The position numbers and the translations under genes are program-made. A stretch of DNA of 51,106 nt from Candidatus Omnitrophota bacterium (lineage in GTDB: Bacteria > Omnitrophota > Gorgyraeia > Tantalellales > Tantalellaceae). Of this stretch, positions 36,027 through 45,438 are shown one piece after another. Location of the stretch: the NCBI GenBank assembly GCA_014728075.1, contig WJMG01000004.1, forward strand, positions 1 to 51,106, in the 5' to 3' direction. The notes under the pieces are model-generated. The model did no database searches. It was not told the origin of the DNA and was given only the letters and a program-made list of their open reading frames with translations. Position 1 is the first letter of the stretch; the number at the start of each line of letters is the position of its first letter.

Positions 36027-37495
36027 TCCAGCCCCTTGTCGGCGAATTCAATTGCCTTCATCATACCTTCCGCCTTGTTACGGGTCTCTTTGAATTCCAG
36101 TTCCGGCCTCGAATCAAGCACTATTCCGGCGCCCGCCTGCACATAAGCGTCTTTATCCCGCATCAAGATAGTGCGTATGGTTATGCACATGTCCAGATTA
36201 CCGGAAAAACTGATATATCCCACGCTTCCGGCGTAAGGGCCCCTCCTGGTCTTCTCAAGTTCGTCTATAAGCTCCATGGCCCGTACCTTCGGCGCACCGC
36301 TTACGGTCCCCGCGGGGAAAGTCGCCCTGATCAGATCGAAAATATCCTTGTCTTTCCTCAGGGTGCCTACTACATCGCTGACAATATGCATAACATGAGA
36401 GTACCGTTCTATCCGCATAAGTTCAGGGGTCCTCACGCTCCCGTACTCGCAGACCCTGCCGATATCGTTCCTGCCGAGATCCACGAGCATGACATGCTCG
36501 GCCCTTTCCTTGGGGTCCGCGAGAAGCTGTTTTTCGAGCCTCAGGTCATCTGCCTCGTCAGACCCGCGCCGGCGTGTACCCGCGATAGGCCTTACCTCGA
36601 CACATTTGTCCTCGCACCTTACAAGTATTTCCGGAGACGCCCCGATAAGCCTGTGTGTCCCGCAGTCGAGATAGAACATATAAGGCGAGGGGTTGATAGA
36701 CCTCAGCGCCCTGTATATACTGAAAGGGTCGGCTTCGGTGCGTTTTCGGAACCTCTGAGAAAGAACTATCTGTATTATCTCTCCCGCGCGTATATATTCC
36801 CTGGCCTTCTCGACGGACTCCTTGAACTCTTCCTCTGTAAAATTCGATTCCACCCCGGGGTCCGTGCTTTTACAGGGGCCGGCTTCCGGCTCGCTGAACG
36901 GTGTTTCCAGTTTTTTCACCAGGCGTTCTATTTTTTCCACCGCTTTATCGTATGTTTCCCCCGGAGGGTCCTTCTCTACCAGGCAATTCGAGACTATCTT
37001 TATCTTGTGGTCGACATGGTCGAAAATAAGGATCGTGTCGGTAAGGGCCAAATGCATGTCCGGCACACCAAGTTCATCCGGATTACCATCGGGGATATCC
37101 TCGATGAACCTGACAATATCGTAGCCCATATATCCGACAAGCCCTCCGCAAAATCTCGGCAGGCCTTTTATGGGAACGAACTTGAACCGGGAAACATATT
37201 CCCGGACAGCTTCAAGGGGATCGCCCGTTTCGATCTCTTCGACACCGGAAGGCCTTATGAACCTCACCCGACGCCCCTTGCTCTCTATCCTGAGAGAAGG
37301 ATCGCTCCCCAGGAAAGAATACCGGGCCATATGCTCGCCGCCCTCTACCGACTCGAGAAGATAGGAGAACCTGCCCTCGATCTTCCTGAAAGCGGAAAGA
37401 GGCGTGTCGAAATCAGCGAGAAGCTCCCTGTAAACGGGTATGACATTACCCTGTTCCGAAAGCCCGATAAATTCTTCTTTGCCCGGACAATACAT
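36023..37495 (-). CDS. trpE: Anthranilate synthase component I
   Basis: TrpE converts chorismate and ammonia to anthranilate. From ATG 37495 (preceded by AAAGGTGATC) the protein has 490 residues. The N-terminal domain shows [18 protein letters not shown] and [18 protein letters not shown], the region of the tryptophan feedback site. The chorismate-binding domain shows [79 protein letters not shown] in outline, and [13 protein letters not shown]. The 89-bp gap before it has no Trp-rich leader peptide or T-box that I can see. Confidence 0.97.
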   Translation of the reverse strand: MYCPGKEEFIGLSEQGNVIPVYRELLADFDTPLSAFRKIEGRFSYLLESVEGGEHMARYSFLGSDPSLRIESKGRRVRFIRPSGVEEIETGDPLEAVREYVSRFKFVPIKGLPRFCGGLVGYMGYDIVRFIEDIPDGNPDELGVPDMHLALTDTILIFDHVDHKIKIVSNCLVEKDPPGETYDKAVEKIERLVKKLETPFSEPEAGPCKSTDPGVESNFTEEEFKESVEKAREYIRAGEIIQIVLSQRFRKRTEADPFSIYRALRSINPSPYMFYLDCGTHRLIGASPEILVRCEDKCVEVRPIAGTRRRGSDEADDLRLEKQLLADPKERAEHVMLVDLGRNDIGRVCEYGSVRTPELMRIERYSHVMHIVSDVVGTLRKDKDIFDLIRATFPAGTVSGAPKVRAMELIDELEKTRRGPYAGSVGYISFSGNLDMCITIRTILMRDKDAYVQAGAGIVLDSRPELEFKETRNKAEGMMKAIEFADKGLE

Positions 37496-37583
37496 ACTGA
37501 TCACCTTTAACGATATATTACACAGCGCATAGCGCAAAGTGAACGGGAACCGCGGCTCTGCCGCCATGCCCTATGCTCTTTTC

Positions 37584-37964
37584 TTATTTGTACACATCTT
37601 TAGGATCGAACACTCTCTCCCCCCGGATCTCCAGTGTCCCGTCCTCTTTCAGCTTTCTGTAATAACAGCTGAAGTAACCTTTATGGCATCCGGCCCTGTG
37701 CTGGTCCACTTTAAAAAGAAGAGAATTGTCGGCACAGTCGACATGGACGCTTTTGAGCAGCTGTATACAACCGGATGTCTCACCCTTCAGCATAAGACGG
37801 CCCTTTGATCTTCGGAAAACATATACTTTCTTTTCCTCGAGGGTCTTTTCCACGGCCTCACGGGTCATGTAACACAGGGTCAAGACCTCTCTGGTCCGCT
37901 CGTCCTGTATGATAGCCGGGATCAATCCCTTGTCGTCAAAATTCAAACTGTCAATAAAACCCAT
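37584..37964 (-). CDS. hisI: Phosphoribosyl-AMP cyclohydrolase
   Basis: HisI opens the purine ring of phosphoribosyl-AMP. The 126 residues carry IPAIIQDERTREVLTLCYMTREAV, FRRSKGRLMLKGETSG, the metal-binding CADNSLLFKVDQHRAGCHKGYFSCYYR segment in outline with its Cys and Asp ligands, and LYRK-like endings. There is no HisE domain, so the pyrophosphohydrolase must be elsewhere. AAGGAGATAAA precedes the ATG. It is the last his gene before trpE. Confidence 0.96.
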   Translation of the reverse strand: MGFIDSLNFDDKGLIPAIIQDERTREVLTLCYMTREAVEKTLEEKKVYVFRRSKGRLMLKGETSGCIQLLKSVHVDCADNSLLFKVDQHRAGCHKGYFSCYYRKLKEDGTLEIRGERVFDPKDVYK

Positions 37965-38022
37965 TTTATCTCCTTAAAGTGCGTGGTCCGTGGCCTGGCG
38001 TCCGCGGACCTTTCAAAACAGA

Positions 38023-38781
38023 TCACTCCCTCACCAGAACGCCGTTGCCCCTGAGATACGCCTTCACCTCTCCGATGGTATATTCCTTGAAGTGGAATAT
38101 CGAAGCGGCGAGAGCGGCGTCGGCCTTGCCGTCGGTAAGCGCTTCGAGTATATGCTCCCTGCTCCCGCATCCTCCCGAAGCTATGACCGGTACCCTGACC
38201 GACTCGCTTACCTTTCTGGTCAACTCGATATCGTACCCGTCCTTTGTGCCGTCGCGGTCCATACTGGTGAGCAGTATCTCCCCGGCCCCCAGGGAATCCA
38301 CCTTACGGGCCCATTCGACGGCGTCCATCCCGGTATCTTCCCTGCCCCCCTTCACGAAAACATTCCACGACCCGCTCTGGTTCTTTTTGGCGTCAATGGC
38401 CACCACTATGCACTGGGACCCGAACTTCTCGCTGCCCTTTGATACGATAGAAGGGTCGTTCACCGCCGAAGTATTGACCGATATCTTGTCACAGCCGGCG
38501 TTCAGCAGTTCTCTTATGTCCTCCACGCCCGATATCCCGCCTCCCACCGTATAAGGCATAAAAACCTTTTCGGCCACACGGCGGGCCACATCGACCATGG
38601 TCTTGCGTTTTTCGTGGCTGGCGGTTATGTCCAGAAAGACAAGTTCATCCGCGCCTTCGGCGTTGTATATCTCAGCGTTGCTTACCGGATCGCCCGCATC
38701 CACGAGATTGACGAAATTAACTCCCTTTACAACCCGGCCGTCCTTCACATCAAGACAGGGTATTATCCTTTTAGCCAGCAT
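38023..38781 (-). CDS. hisF: Imidazole glycerol phosphate synthase, cyclase subunit
   Basis: HisF uses ammonia from HisH to make imidazole glycerol phosphate and AICAR. The 252-residue barrel starts [22 protein letters not shown] (catalytic Asp11), with [56 protein letters not shown] (second Asp), and ASGGCGS. It overlaps hisA by 11 nt. Confidence 0.97.
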   Translation of the reverse strand: MLAKRIIPCLDVKDGRVVKGVNFVNLVDAGDPVSNAEIYNAEGADELVFLDITASHEKRKTMVDVARRVAEKVFMPYTVGGGISGVEDIRELLNAGCDKISVNTSAVNDPSIVSKGSEKFGSQCIVVAIDAKKNQSGSWNVFVKGGREDTGMDAVEWARKVDSLGAGEILLTSMDRDGTKDGYDIELTRKVSESVRVPVIASGGCGSREHILEALTDGKADAALAASIFHFKEYTIGEVKAYLRGNGVLVRE

Positions 38782-39490
38782 TTATAGCCTCTTTCAGGTC
38801 TATGGTGCCTTCGTAAAGCGCCCTTCCCACTATGGCCCCGGAAAGACCCAAAGGTTCAAGCTTCTTTAACTCCTTTATATGTTCAACTGTCTTTATCCCG
38901 CCGGCGGAAATGAGCTTGACATCGACCTTGGAGAGAAGATCCTCCAGCAGGTCCGTGCTGGGGCCCGAAAGCATACCGTCTTTCTCGATATCGGTAAAGA
39001 TCATCTCTTGCGCGCCGAAAGAAACGAACCTTTTCAAAATATCCAGCAGGTCAATATCCATTCCCTTTTCCCAGCCGCTTATCATGGGCCTGGCGTTCCT
39101 GGCGTCAACGCTTATAATGACCTTTTCGCCGAACTCCTCGATGCAGGACCTGGCGAAATCTATGTCGGTCAAAGCTTTTGAGCCTATTATCACCCTCGCG
39201 ACACCACCGGCCAGAGCGCCGCGTATGTCTTTTTTTTCACGGAAGCCGCCCCCGAGCTCGACCGGGATATCTACTGATCTCGATATCTCTTCAGCCGTAG
39301 CAAGGTTCATGGGCCTGCCCTTCCTCGCGCCGTCCAGGTCGACAATGTGAAGCAGCTCCGCCCCCATTTTACGCCACCTGCGCGCGGCGTCTACGGGAGA
39401 AACATCGTAATTGAGCTCCTTGTCGTATTTGCCCTGGAGAAGCCTTACGGTCTTTCCATCTATAAGGTCGATCGCGGGTATGACTTTCAT
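38771..39490 (-). CDS. hisA: ProFAR isomerase
   Basis: HisA performs the Amadori rearrangement of ProFAR to PRFAR. The 239-residue barrel starts [22 protein letters not shown] (Asp8), then [55 protein letters not shown] (second catalytic Asp) and ISAGGI. The GGTGAA upstream serves as ribosome-binding site. Nothing suggests the bifunctional PriA form, since a separate trpF is present. Confidence 0.96.
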   Translation of the reverse strand: MKVIPAIDLIDGKTVRLLQGKYDKELNYDVSPVDAARRWRKMGAELLHIVDLDGARKGRPMNLATAEEISRSVDIPVELGGGFREKKDIRGALAGGVARVIIGSKALTDIDFARSCIEEFGEKVIISVDARNARPMISGWEKGMDIDLLDILKRFVSFGAQEMIFTDIEKDGMLSGPSTDLLEDLLSKVDVKLISAGGIKTVEHIKELKKLEPLGLSGAIVGRALYEGTIDLKEAINAG

Positions 39491-39531
39491 TTCACCGTCC
39501 TACATTATAATGCGGGCTATTACACCGCGTT

Positions 39532-40140
39532 CTATAGATCCATGAAATTCTTTATGACCCTGAGCCCGTTTTCCTGGGAACGCTCCGGGTGGAACTGAAC
39601 AGCGTAAACATTATCTTTCCACAGGGCTGATGTATATCTGATGCCGTACTCGGTCTCTCCCGCCACAAGCGCCCTGTCAGCGCTTTCACAATAGTATGAA
39701 TGCACGAAATAAAAATACGGGTCGTTCTCCAGTCCCTTGAAAAGAGGACAATGCCTTTTGCTGAGGCTCACCGTATTCCATCCTATCTGAGGGACCTTGA
39801 GCTCTTTACTTCCGGGGAAAAGCCTGACCTTTCCCTCTACCAGCCCCAGGCAGTCACAACCTCCGCCTTCTTCGCTATGTTCATAGAGCAGCTGAAGCCC
39901 CAGGCATATCCCGAGAAAAGGCACTCCTCTGCTTATGTTCTCAAGCACAGGCTCTACAAGGCCCTTGCGGCTTAACTCGCGCAGGGCGTCCGCCGAGGTC
40001 CCGACTCCCGGCAAGACTATTTTATCGGCGGCCTTAACCTCTTCGGGAGTTCTGCACACCTTCGCCTCCTCTCCAAGATACCGGAAAGCGTTATACACGC
40101 TCCTCAAATTTCCCGCGCCGTAGTCAATTATTCCTATCAT
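39532..40140 (-). CDS. hisH: Imidazole glycerol phosphate synthase, glutaminase subunit
   Basis: HisH releases ammonia for HisF. The 202-residue class I amidotransferase has IIDYGAGNLRSVYNAF, VLPGVGTSADAL, the nucleophile loop FLGICLGLQLLYEHSEEG, IGWNTV, FVHSYY and the catalytic His/Glu in YAVQFHPERSQENG. The 92-bp gap to hisB upstream is filled by a degenerate hairpin-like element. Confidence 0.96.
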   Translation of the reverse strand: MIGIIDYGAGNLRSVYNAFRYLGEEAKVCRTPEEVKAADKIVLPGVGTSADALRELSRKGLVEPVLENISRGVPFLGICLGLQLLYEHSEEGGGCDCLGLVEGKVRLFPGSKELKVPQIGWNTVSLSKRHCPLFKGLENDPYFYFVHSYYCESADRALVAGETEYGIRYTSALWKDNVYAVQFHPERSQENGLRVIKNFMDL

Positions 40141-40154
40141 ACTTGCCTTGTCAG

Positions 40155-40225
40155 CGTTTAGATTCAGACTTAGATTTAGTGCGCCTCCGGCGTGTTTCTT
40201 TTTCCGAACCCGAACCTAATTCTCG
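40155..40225. repeat. Degenerate inverted repeat between hisB and hisH
   Basis: On the minus strand GGTTCGGGTTCGG near the left arm and TAAATCTAAGTCTGAATC near the right arm can pair with several G-U pairs around a CGCC/GGCG core. Both arms have short tandem units (GGTTCGG twice; TCTAA and TCTGAA). No U tract follows, so this is not a terminator. It resembles the other low-complexity gap elements. Confidence 0.35.
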
Positions 40226-40232
40226 ATCTGCT

Positions 40233-40883
40233 CTATAATATTCCCTTGCTCGAAGGCACCTCTCCGGCCCTCCTGGGGTCGATGCGGGTCGCCTTGTCAA
40301 GAGCGATGCCGAGCGCCTTGAAAACAGCTTCAAGATAATGGTGAAGGTCCCCCTCTCCCGAGATCTCTACATGGAGGTTCATGCACATCTTATTGGCAAA
40401 ACTCTCCAGAAAATCCTTACCGTAATGCAGGGAATACCCCTCGTCGTCCTTTACCGCCTCCTTACCGACCCCTTTGCCTTCCTCGAAACAGAACGCGGGC
40501 CTGTTGGACATATCGACCAGCACCCTGGCCCTGGCCTTGTCCATGGGGACCTCAGCGGAAGCCGTGCGCACGATCCCCTTGCTGTCACCCAGGGTCTTCT
40601 TGAAAGCTTCCCCCAGAGCAAGCCCTATATCCTCGTTGAGGTGGTGCTTATCTACATGGGTATCACCCTTCGCGTCCATTTCGATATCGAAATAGCCGTG
40701 ATAAGCGAAAAGCGTGAGCATGTGGTCGAGAAAACCTATGGTGGTGCTTATCCTGCTTTCGCCTCTGCCGTCGATGTTCAAGAGCGGTATCTCTATTTGT
40801 GTTTCTTTAGATCTGCGCTCGTAAGAAAGAAGCTTTCTCTCGAGCGATACTTCCCTGGACTTGCCTGTGCCGAAAATCCCCAT
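40233..40883 (-). CDS. hisB: Imidazoleglycerol-phosphate dehydratase
   Basis: HisB dehydrates imidazole glycerol phosphate. The 216-residue monofunctional form shows GRGESRISTTIGFLDHMLTLFAYHG, metal-binding GDTHVDKHHLNEDIGLALGEAF, VPMDKARARVLVDMSNRP, and DLHHYLEAVFKALGIALDKATR. The N-terminal 25 residues (MGIFGTGKSREVSLERKLLS) are extra relative to most IGPDs. No histidinol-phosphate phosphatase domain is fused. AGGAGGTAAG precedes the ATG, and a repeat tract separates it from hisD. Confidence 0.95.
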   Translation of the reverse strand: MGIFGTGKSREVSLERKLLSYERRSKETQIEIPLLNIDGRGESRISTTIGFLDHMLTLFAYHGYFDIEMDAKGDTHVDKHHLNEDIGLALGEAFKKTLGDSKGIVRTASAEVPMDKARARVLVDMSNRPAFCFEEGKGVGKEAVKDDEGYSLHYGKDFLESFANKMCMNLHVEISGEGDLHHYLEAVFKALGIALDKATRIDPRRAGEVPSSKGIL

Positions 40884-40944
40884 CTTACCTCCTGAAATAG
40901 CCTAAAAGACGCGGCGTCGAAACAGAACAACCCGGGCTCCGGCT

Positions 40945-40981
40945 CCGCGCGTTACCTTTACACTTTACCCTTTTAAGCTTT
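40945..40981. repeat. Purine-rich intergenic repeat between hisD and hisB
   Basis: On the minus strand the tract reads AAGCTTAAAAGGGTAAAG then TGTAAAGGTAACGCG, with units of the type TAAA(A)GG. It occupies the 100-bp gap just after the hisD stop, with a GC-rich stretch beside it. Compare the tracts near 29080, 46600 and 47900. Confidence 0.4.
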
Positions 40982-40983
40982 GT

Positions 40984-42204
40984 TTATTCACACCTTACTC
41001 TTACCGATTCCCAGTGCTGCCGTAATTGCTCCAGCTGCGTCAGTTCACGGACCCAGTCCGCGGAAGCGCAGAGCGCTTTTTTCGAATAGGAAATCACATG
41101 CGAGCTTTTTATAAAACTCCTGAGGTTAAGCCCCGAATAATAGGCGGCGGTCCCTCCCGTAGGCAGCACATGGCTGGGTCCCGCGATGTAATCTCCCAGC
41201 GCGACCGGGGTGAACTGCCCCAGGAAAACCGCTCCGGCGTGATTGATGTGCTTAAGCAGGCGTTTGGGGCTTTTCACCATCAGCTGAAGATGCTCCGGGG
41301 CTATGAGATTTGAGACCTCGGCGGCCTCTTCCAGGTTCCTGACCTTTATCAGATAACCATCGATGGGCTCCTTCTTCAGGGCGTCATATATCTTTTTTGA
41401 AGGCGTTACAAGTACTGAAAGGCCTTTGTGATGTTCGGACTGGGACATCAGGTCCTTTTTCAGGTATTCGAGGTTCGCGTGCTGGCTGGCTATGATCAAT
41501 GCCTCACTGGGGCCGGCGAGCATGTCGATATCACAGAACCCGAATACCTGTCTTTTCGCCTCGGTTACGAACTCGTTGCCCGGGCCTACTATCTTATCCA
41601 CCCGGGGCACGGTCCTGGTGCCGAAAGCGAGCGCCCCTATAGCCTGGGCTCCGCCTATCTTGTATATCTCGTCAACATCCAGCAGGTTCGCCACTACGAG
41701 TATATGCGGGTCTATCGAGTTGTACTTGTTGGGGGGCGAGACCAGCACTATCTTCTTCACCCCGGCCATCCTGGCCGGAAGGACCGTCATGTAAACGCTG
41801 GAGACCAGGGGCGCCGTGCCGGCGGGCACATAAACACCGACTTTCTCTATAGGAACGAATTTTTCGCCGAGCTCTATCCCGCTTCCCTGTTTTATCGTCC
41901 ACGACCGCGGGACCTGGTTCTTGTAGAACTTGTTGACATTGTTTATTATTTCCTTGAGAGTGTTAACCATCTCCGGTTTGATGTCCTGGTACGCGCCGCT
42001 TATTTCCGCCTCGCTGACCCGAAGTTCTTTCTTTTTGATATCCACCTTATCGAATTTCTTGGTATACCGGATAACGGCCTTGTCACCCTCTTTCCTGACC
42101 GATTCAAGTATCTTCGAGACTTTCCTCTGGAGGCGTATGCTTTTGCTGTCCGACCGGTTGACAAGTGTTTCAAAAGCCCTGCTTCCGAATTTTACGCTTT
42201 TCAT
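40984..42204 (-). CDS. hisD: Histidinol dehydrogenase
   Basis: HisD oxidises histidinol to histidine in two NAD-dependent steps. The 406 residues are slightly short of the usual 430. Motifs are GVYVPAGTAPLVSSVYMTVLPARMAGV, KIGGAQAIGALAFGT, KIVGPGNEFVTEAKRQVFG, MLAGPSEALIIA, zinc ligands in LMSQSEHH and in ALGDYIAGPSHVLPTGG, and the late His in QLRQHWESVRVR. Its ATG overlaps the alaS stop (ATGA). The C-terminus is compact and no key ligand is missing. Confidence 0.96.
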   Translation of the reverse strand: MKSVKFGSRAFETLVNRSDSKSIRLQRKVSKILESVRKEGDKAVIRYTKKFDKVDIKKKELRVSEAEISGAYQDIKPEMVNTLKEIINNVNKFYKNQVPRSWTIKQGSGIELGEKFVPIEKVGVYVPAGTAPLVSSVYMTVLPARMAGVKKIVLVSPPNKYNSIDPHILVVANLLDVDEIYKIGGAQAIGALAFGTRTVPRVDKIVGPGNEFVTEAKRQVFGFCDIDMLAGPSEALIIASQHANLEYLKKDLMSQSEHHKGLSVLVTPSKKIYDALKKEPIDGYLIKVRNLEEAAEVSNLIAPEHLQLMVKSPKRLLKHINHAGAVFLGQFTPVALGDYIAGPSHVLPTGGTAAYYSGLNLRSFIKSSHVISYSKKALCASADWVRELTQLEQLRQHWESVRVRCE

Positions 42205-44939
42205 GATCTCCCCTTCTTACTGCTCTTACCTATTCTTTCCCCCAGGATGCGTTTGCCCTTTTCCATGGCCTTTTCGAGGCCCGACGGGTCTTTACCACCG
42301 GCCTGGGCGAAATTAGGTTTACCTCCCCCGCCTCCGTTTATCTCCGCGGCTATTCCGTTGATGACCTGTCTGGCGTCGAATCCCCTGGGCACGAGATCCT
42401 CCGTTACCGCGCATATGACACACGCTTTACCTTCCTTGATCCCTCCCAGGAGGATAACCCCCGAATCGACCTTCTTCTCGATATACGCCGCCGCTTTTCT
42501 CATAGCCCCCATGTCCGCTCCGCGCAGAGTAGCGCAGAAGGCGTCCACTCCCGCTATCTTTTCGGGCGATCCCAGCGCAGAATCAAGGATAGACCTGATC
42601 TCGTTGAAAGAATCCGACGCCTTCTTCTTTTGCTTCTTCCTCGCCTCTTTCCTGATGCTGTTCACCGCATCCAGAATGGCGGGTTTGACCTTGTCCTCGA
42701 ATTCATGGACCGTACGGGGTGTCGCACGGTAGTTCCCTGAAAGCATATCATCCAATTTTTCCGATATTTCGGGGGGAAGATATTCCCGCAGGTCCGCTCC
42801 CGCAGAGGAGGCATCCTCCGCCGCGCTTTCCGCGAAGCCTTTCATCCATTCGGAGACCGAGTCCGATGTCACCGCTTCTATCCGCCGTATCCCGCTGGCG
42901 ACGGAACTCTCGTTTATTATCTTGACCGCCCCGATGTCGGCGGTATTATCCACATGAGTGCCTCCGCAGAATTCCTTCGATTCGCCGCCTATGGAAACCA
43001 CCCTTACGGTATCCCCGTACTTCTCCCCGAAAAAAGAAAGAGCGCCCTCTTTCCTGGCCTCTTCTATACCCTTTACCTCCTTGCAGACCTCTATTCCTTT
43101 CCCGATCCAGCCGTTCACGAGACCCTCGATCTTGATCATTTCCCGGTCGGAAAGCTTTTTCATGTGTGAAAAGTCGAACCTGAGCCTTTTATCGTCTACA
43201 TGCGAACCGGACTGTTTCACATGCTCTCCCAGGACCTCCCGTAAAGCCGCCTGCAGAAGATGGGTCGCGGTATGGTTTCTGGCCGTCCGCTGCTTTTTCT
43301 GCCTGTCAATGTCCAGTGAAACCCTGTCGCCCTTTTTAAAAGACCCTTTTTCGGCTACGACCTGCATCACCTTCTTGCCGTCAGTCTCGAAAGTATCTAC
43401 TACCCGTAGCAGGGCGTCGCCGCGGGTAATAGTGCCGCTGTCCCCTACCTGCCCGCCCGCTTCGGCGTAAAGCCTGGAGCTCTGCGGTGAGGTTATGACC
43501 TCCCCCCTTTCTCCTTCCAGTATGTCTTCGGAAGGGCTGTCTCCCTTGAGTATGAACTCTATCGAGGTTTCCAGAGGCAACCGGTCGGAATAGTCCGGCC
43601 TTGGGACACCGGAGAATTTATCCGGCTTAAAGATAAAATCACTCGTTATATTACTGCCCTTTCTCGACTGTTCTTTTCTTTCGGACATCTTCCGCTCGAA
43701 ACCTTCCAGGTCGAGGGAAAAACCTCTGTCGGCCGCTTCGTCCTGTATGATATCTACAGGAAGGCCGTAGGTATCGACCAGCTTGAATATCTGTCCTCCG
43801 TTCAGTGCCTTTGACCCTCCGGAGAGCATCTGTTCCATTACGGGCATGGCCGCTTCGAGGGTAGAGCTGAACCTGGCTTCCTCTTCCTTGATTATGGCGG
43901 CTATGTGTTCCCGCTTCTCCTCAAGATAGGGGTAAGCGTCACGCATGACGGAAACCACCCTGGGCACGAGGTTGAACAGGAAAGGTTCCGCGCTTCCGCT
44001 TTTCAGAAAAGCCCTCCGTATAAGTTTCCTTACCACATAGCCCCTTCTTTCGTTGGAAGGGGAAACACCGTCAGCTATGGCGAACACAACGGCCCTTATA
44101 TGGTCCGCTATCATGTTCAGGCTTTCTTCCGGCATCTTTTTCGACCCCCGCGGCAGGGACTTTATGATCTCTTCGATTATGGGAACGAAAAGATCCGTCT
44201 TGAAGTTAGTGTCGACTCCCTGTACCACGGCCGCTATCCTTTCCAGCCCCATTCCGGTATCTATGTTCCTGCTGGGAAGCGGTTCGAGCCGGCCGTCCGG
44301 CTGCCTGTCGAACTGTGTAAAGACCAGGTTCCAGACTTCCAGGAACCTGTCGCACCCGCACGAGGGGTCCTTAGCACACCCCGCCCCGCAGCCCATCTTT
44401 TCTCCCTGGTCGAAGAATATCTCGGAGCAGGGGCCGCAGGGGCCGTTGGGTCCCATGGAAGGCGCGTCCGCCGGCCAGAAATTGTCGTGCTCTCCGAGCC
44501 GTATGACCCTTTCAGCCGGTAAGCTCACCGTGCGGGTCCATATATCATAAGCTTCGTCATCGTCTTTATATACTGATACCCACAGTTTTTCCGCGGGGAT
44601 GCCGAGCTCGGAAGTCATGAATTCCCACGCCCATTCGATGGCCTCTTTTTTGAAGTAGTCCCCGAAAGAAAAATTGCCCAGCATTTCAAAGAATGTGTGA
44701 TGTCTCGGCGTTCTGCCTACATTTTCAAGGTCACCCGTACGCAGGCATTTCTGAGAAGAGGCCGCCCGGGAAAAGGTCACATTCTTACCCATGAACTGTT
44801 CCTTGAACTGGTTCATCCCGGCGCCCGTAAAAAGAAGCGTGGGGTCGTTACGGGGGACCAGCAGATCGCTTTCCGTTACCTTATGCCCTTTATTCCTGAA
44901 AAAATCCAGGAAAAGGCCTCTTATTTCCCTTGACTGCAT
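42201..44939 (-). CDS. alaS: Alanyl-tRNA synthetase
   Basis: AlaS charges tRNA-Ala. From ATG 44939 (preceded by AAAAGGAAGGAT; the longer frame begins at a TTG) the protein has 912 residues. The class II catalytic domain starts SREIRGLFLDFFRNKGH, with FTGAGMNQFKEQF, GPNGPCGPCSEI, GMGLERIAAV and NERRGYVVRKLIRRA. The editing domain has HTATHLLQAALRE and zinc-binding CGGTHVDNTADIG. A C-Ala domain closes with GGGGKPNFAQAGG. An extra cysteine cluster (MGCGAGCAKDPSCGCD) sits in the catalytic domain after GPCSEIFFD. Confidence 0.98.
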   Translation of the reverse strand: MQSREIRGLFLDFFRNKGHKVTESDLLVPRNDPTLLFTGAGMNQFKEQFMGKNVTFSRAASSQKCLRTGDLENVGRTPRHHTFFEMLGNFSFGDYFKKEAIEWAWEFMTSELGIPAEKLWVSVYKDDDEAYDIWTRTVSLPAERVIRLGEHDNFWPADAPSMGPNGPCGPCSEIFFDQGEKMGCGAGCAKDPSCGCDRFLEVWNLVFTQFDRQPDGRLEPLPSRNIDTGMGLERIAAVVQGVDTNFKTDLFVPIIEEIIKSLPRGSKKMPEESLNMIADHIRAVVFAIADGVSPSNERRGYVVRKLIRRAFLKSGSAEPFLFNLVPRVVSVMRDAYPYLEEKREHIAAIIKEEEARFSSTLEAAMPVMEQMLSGGSKALNGGQIFKLVDTYGLPVDIIQDEAADRGFSLDLEGFERKMSERKEQSRKGSNITSDFIFKPDKFSGVPRPDYSDRLPLETSIEFILKGDSPSEDILEGERGEVITSPQSSRLYAEAGGQVGDSGTITRGDALLRVVDTFETDGKKVMQVVAEKGSFKKGDRVSLDIDRQKKQRTARNHTATHLLQAALREVLGEHVKQSGSHVDDKRLRFDFSHMKKLSDREMIKIEGLVNGWIGKGIEVCKEVKGIEEARKEGALSFFGEKYGDTVRVVSIGGESKEFCGGTHVDNTADIGAVKIINESSVASGIRRIEAVTSDSVSEWMKGFAESAAEDASSAGADLREYLPPEISEKLDDMLSGNYRATPRTVHEFEDKVKPAILDAVNSIRKEARKKQKKKASDSFNEIRSILDSALGSPEKIAGVDAFCATLRGADMGAMRKAAAYIEKKVDSGVILLGGIKEGKACVICAVTEDLVPRGFDARQVINGIAAEINGGGGGKPNFAQAGGKDPSGLEKAMEKGKRILGERIGKSSKKGRS

Positions 44940-44957
44940 ATCCTTCCTTTTCAATAT

Positions 44958-45431
44958 TCATCCTTCCATTACCTTGTTGACCGCCTCCTCGGCGGTATCC
45001 GGGTCGATGCCCCTGGACGCAAGGAACCGGTAAACAGCCGCTTTCCGCTTTTCCGGGTCACTGCCCGACGCGGTCCGGGCCCTTTCGTACGCCAGGGACT
45101 CCGCGATGATGGTGTCATCGGGGATCTTCGCTTTTTCGATCGCCTGATCTATAACGGCTTCCGGGACCCTTTTCCCGTAAAGTTCCTTTTCCAGAGCCTT
45201 CCTGCCCCTGGGGCTTGCGCTCATTCTGTACTCTATCCATTCAAGGGCGAATTTAAGGTCGTCGATAAGGCTTTCGGCTTTTAACCGCGAAACCACTTCC
45301 TCAGCTACTTCGCCGTAACCTTTTGCCTTGAGCTTTTCAATGACCTCTTCCTCGGTCCGGTTCCTTACGGCCAGAAGCCGGATACAATACTTTCGGGCTT
45401 TCAGGGCTTTTTCGCTAACGGGCATGGTCAT
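44958..45431 (-). CDS. recX: Regulatory protein RecX
   Basis: RecX binds RecA filaments and inhibits their growth. The 157-residue helical protein shows RKYCIRLLAVRNRTEEEVIEKLKAKGY, FALEWIEYRMSASPRGRKALEKELYGKRVPEAVI in outline, and YRFLASRGIDPDTAEEAV, the three-repeat RecX pattern. ATG 45431 is chosen because GAGG lies five bases upstream; it starts 7 nt after the recA stop. The recA-recX-alaS order is common in bacteria. Confidence 0.93.
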   Translation of the reverse strand: MTMPVSEKALKARKYCIRLLAVRNRTEEEVIEKLKAKGYGEVAEEVVSRLKAESLIDDLKFALEWIEYRMSASPRGRKALEKELYGKRVPEAVIDQAIEKAKIPDDTIIAESLAYERARTASGSDPEKRKAAVYRFLASRGIDPDTAEEAVNKVMEG

Positions 45432-45438
45432 TAACGCC

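Noticed and set aside
37496-37583. Trp attenuator or T-box leader before trpE
   Set aside because: There is no tandem Trp-codon leader peptide, no T-box sequence and no antiterminator/terminator pair; only short GC-rich inverted repeats are present.
40155-40225. Rho-independent terminator between hisB and hisH
   Set aside because: The stem is imperfect and no U tract follows in either orientation. It is listed as a repeat element instead.
41428-42732. 434-codon open frame on the plus strand
   Set aside because: It lies wholly antisense to hisD and the alaS 3' end, its translation has no family pattern, and the minus-strand proteins are unmistakable.
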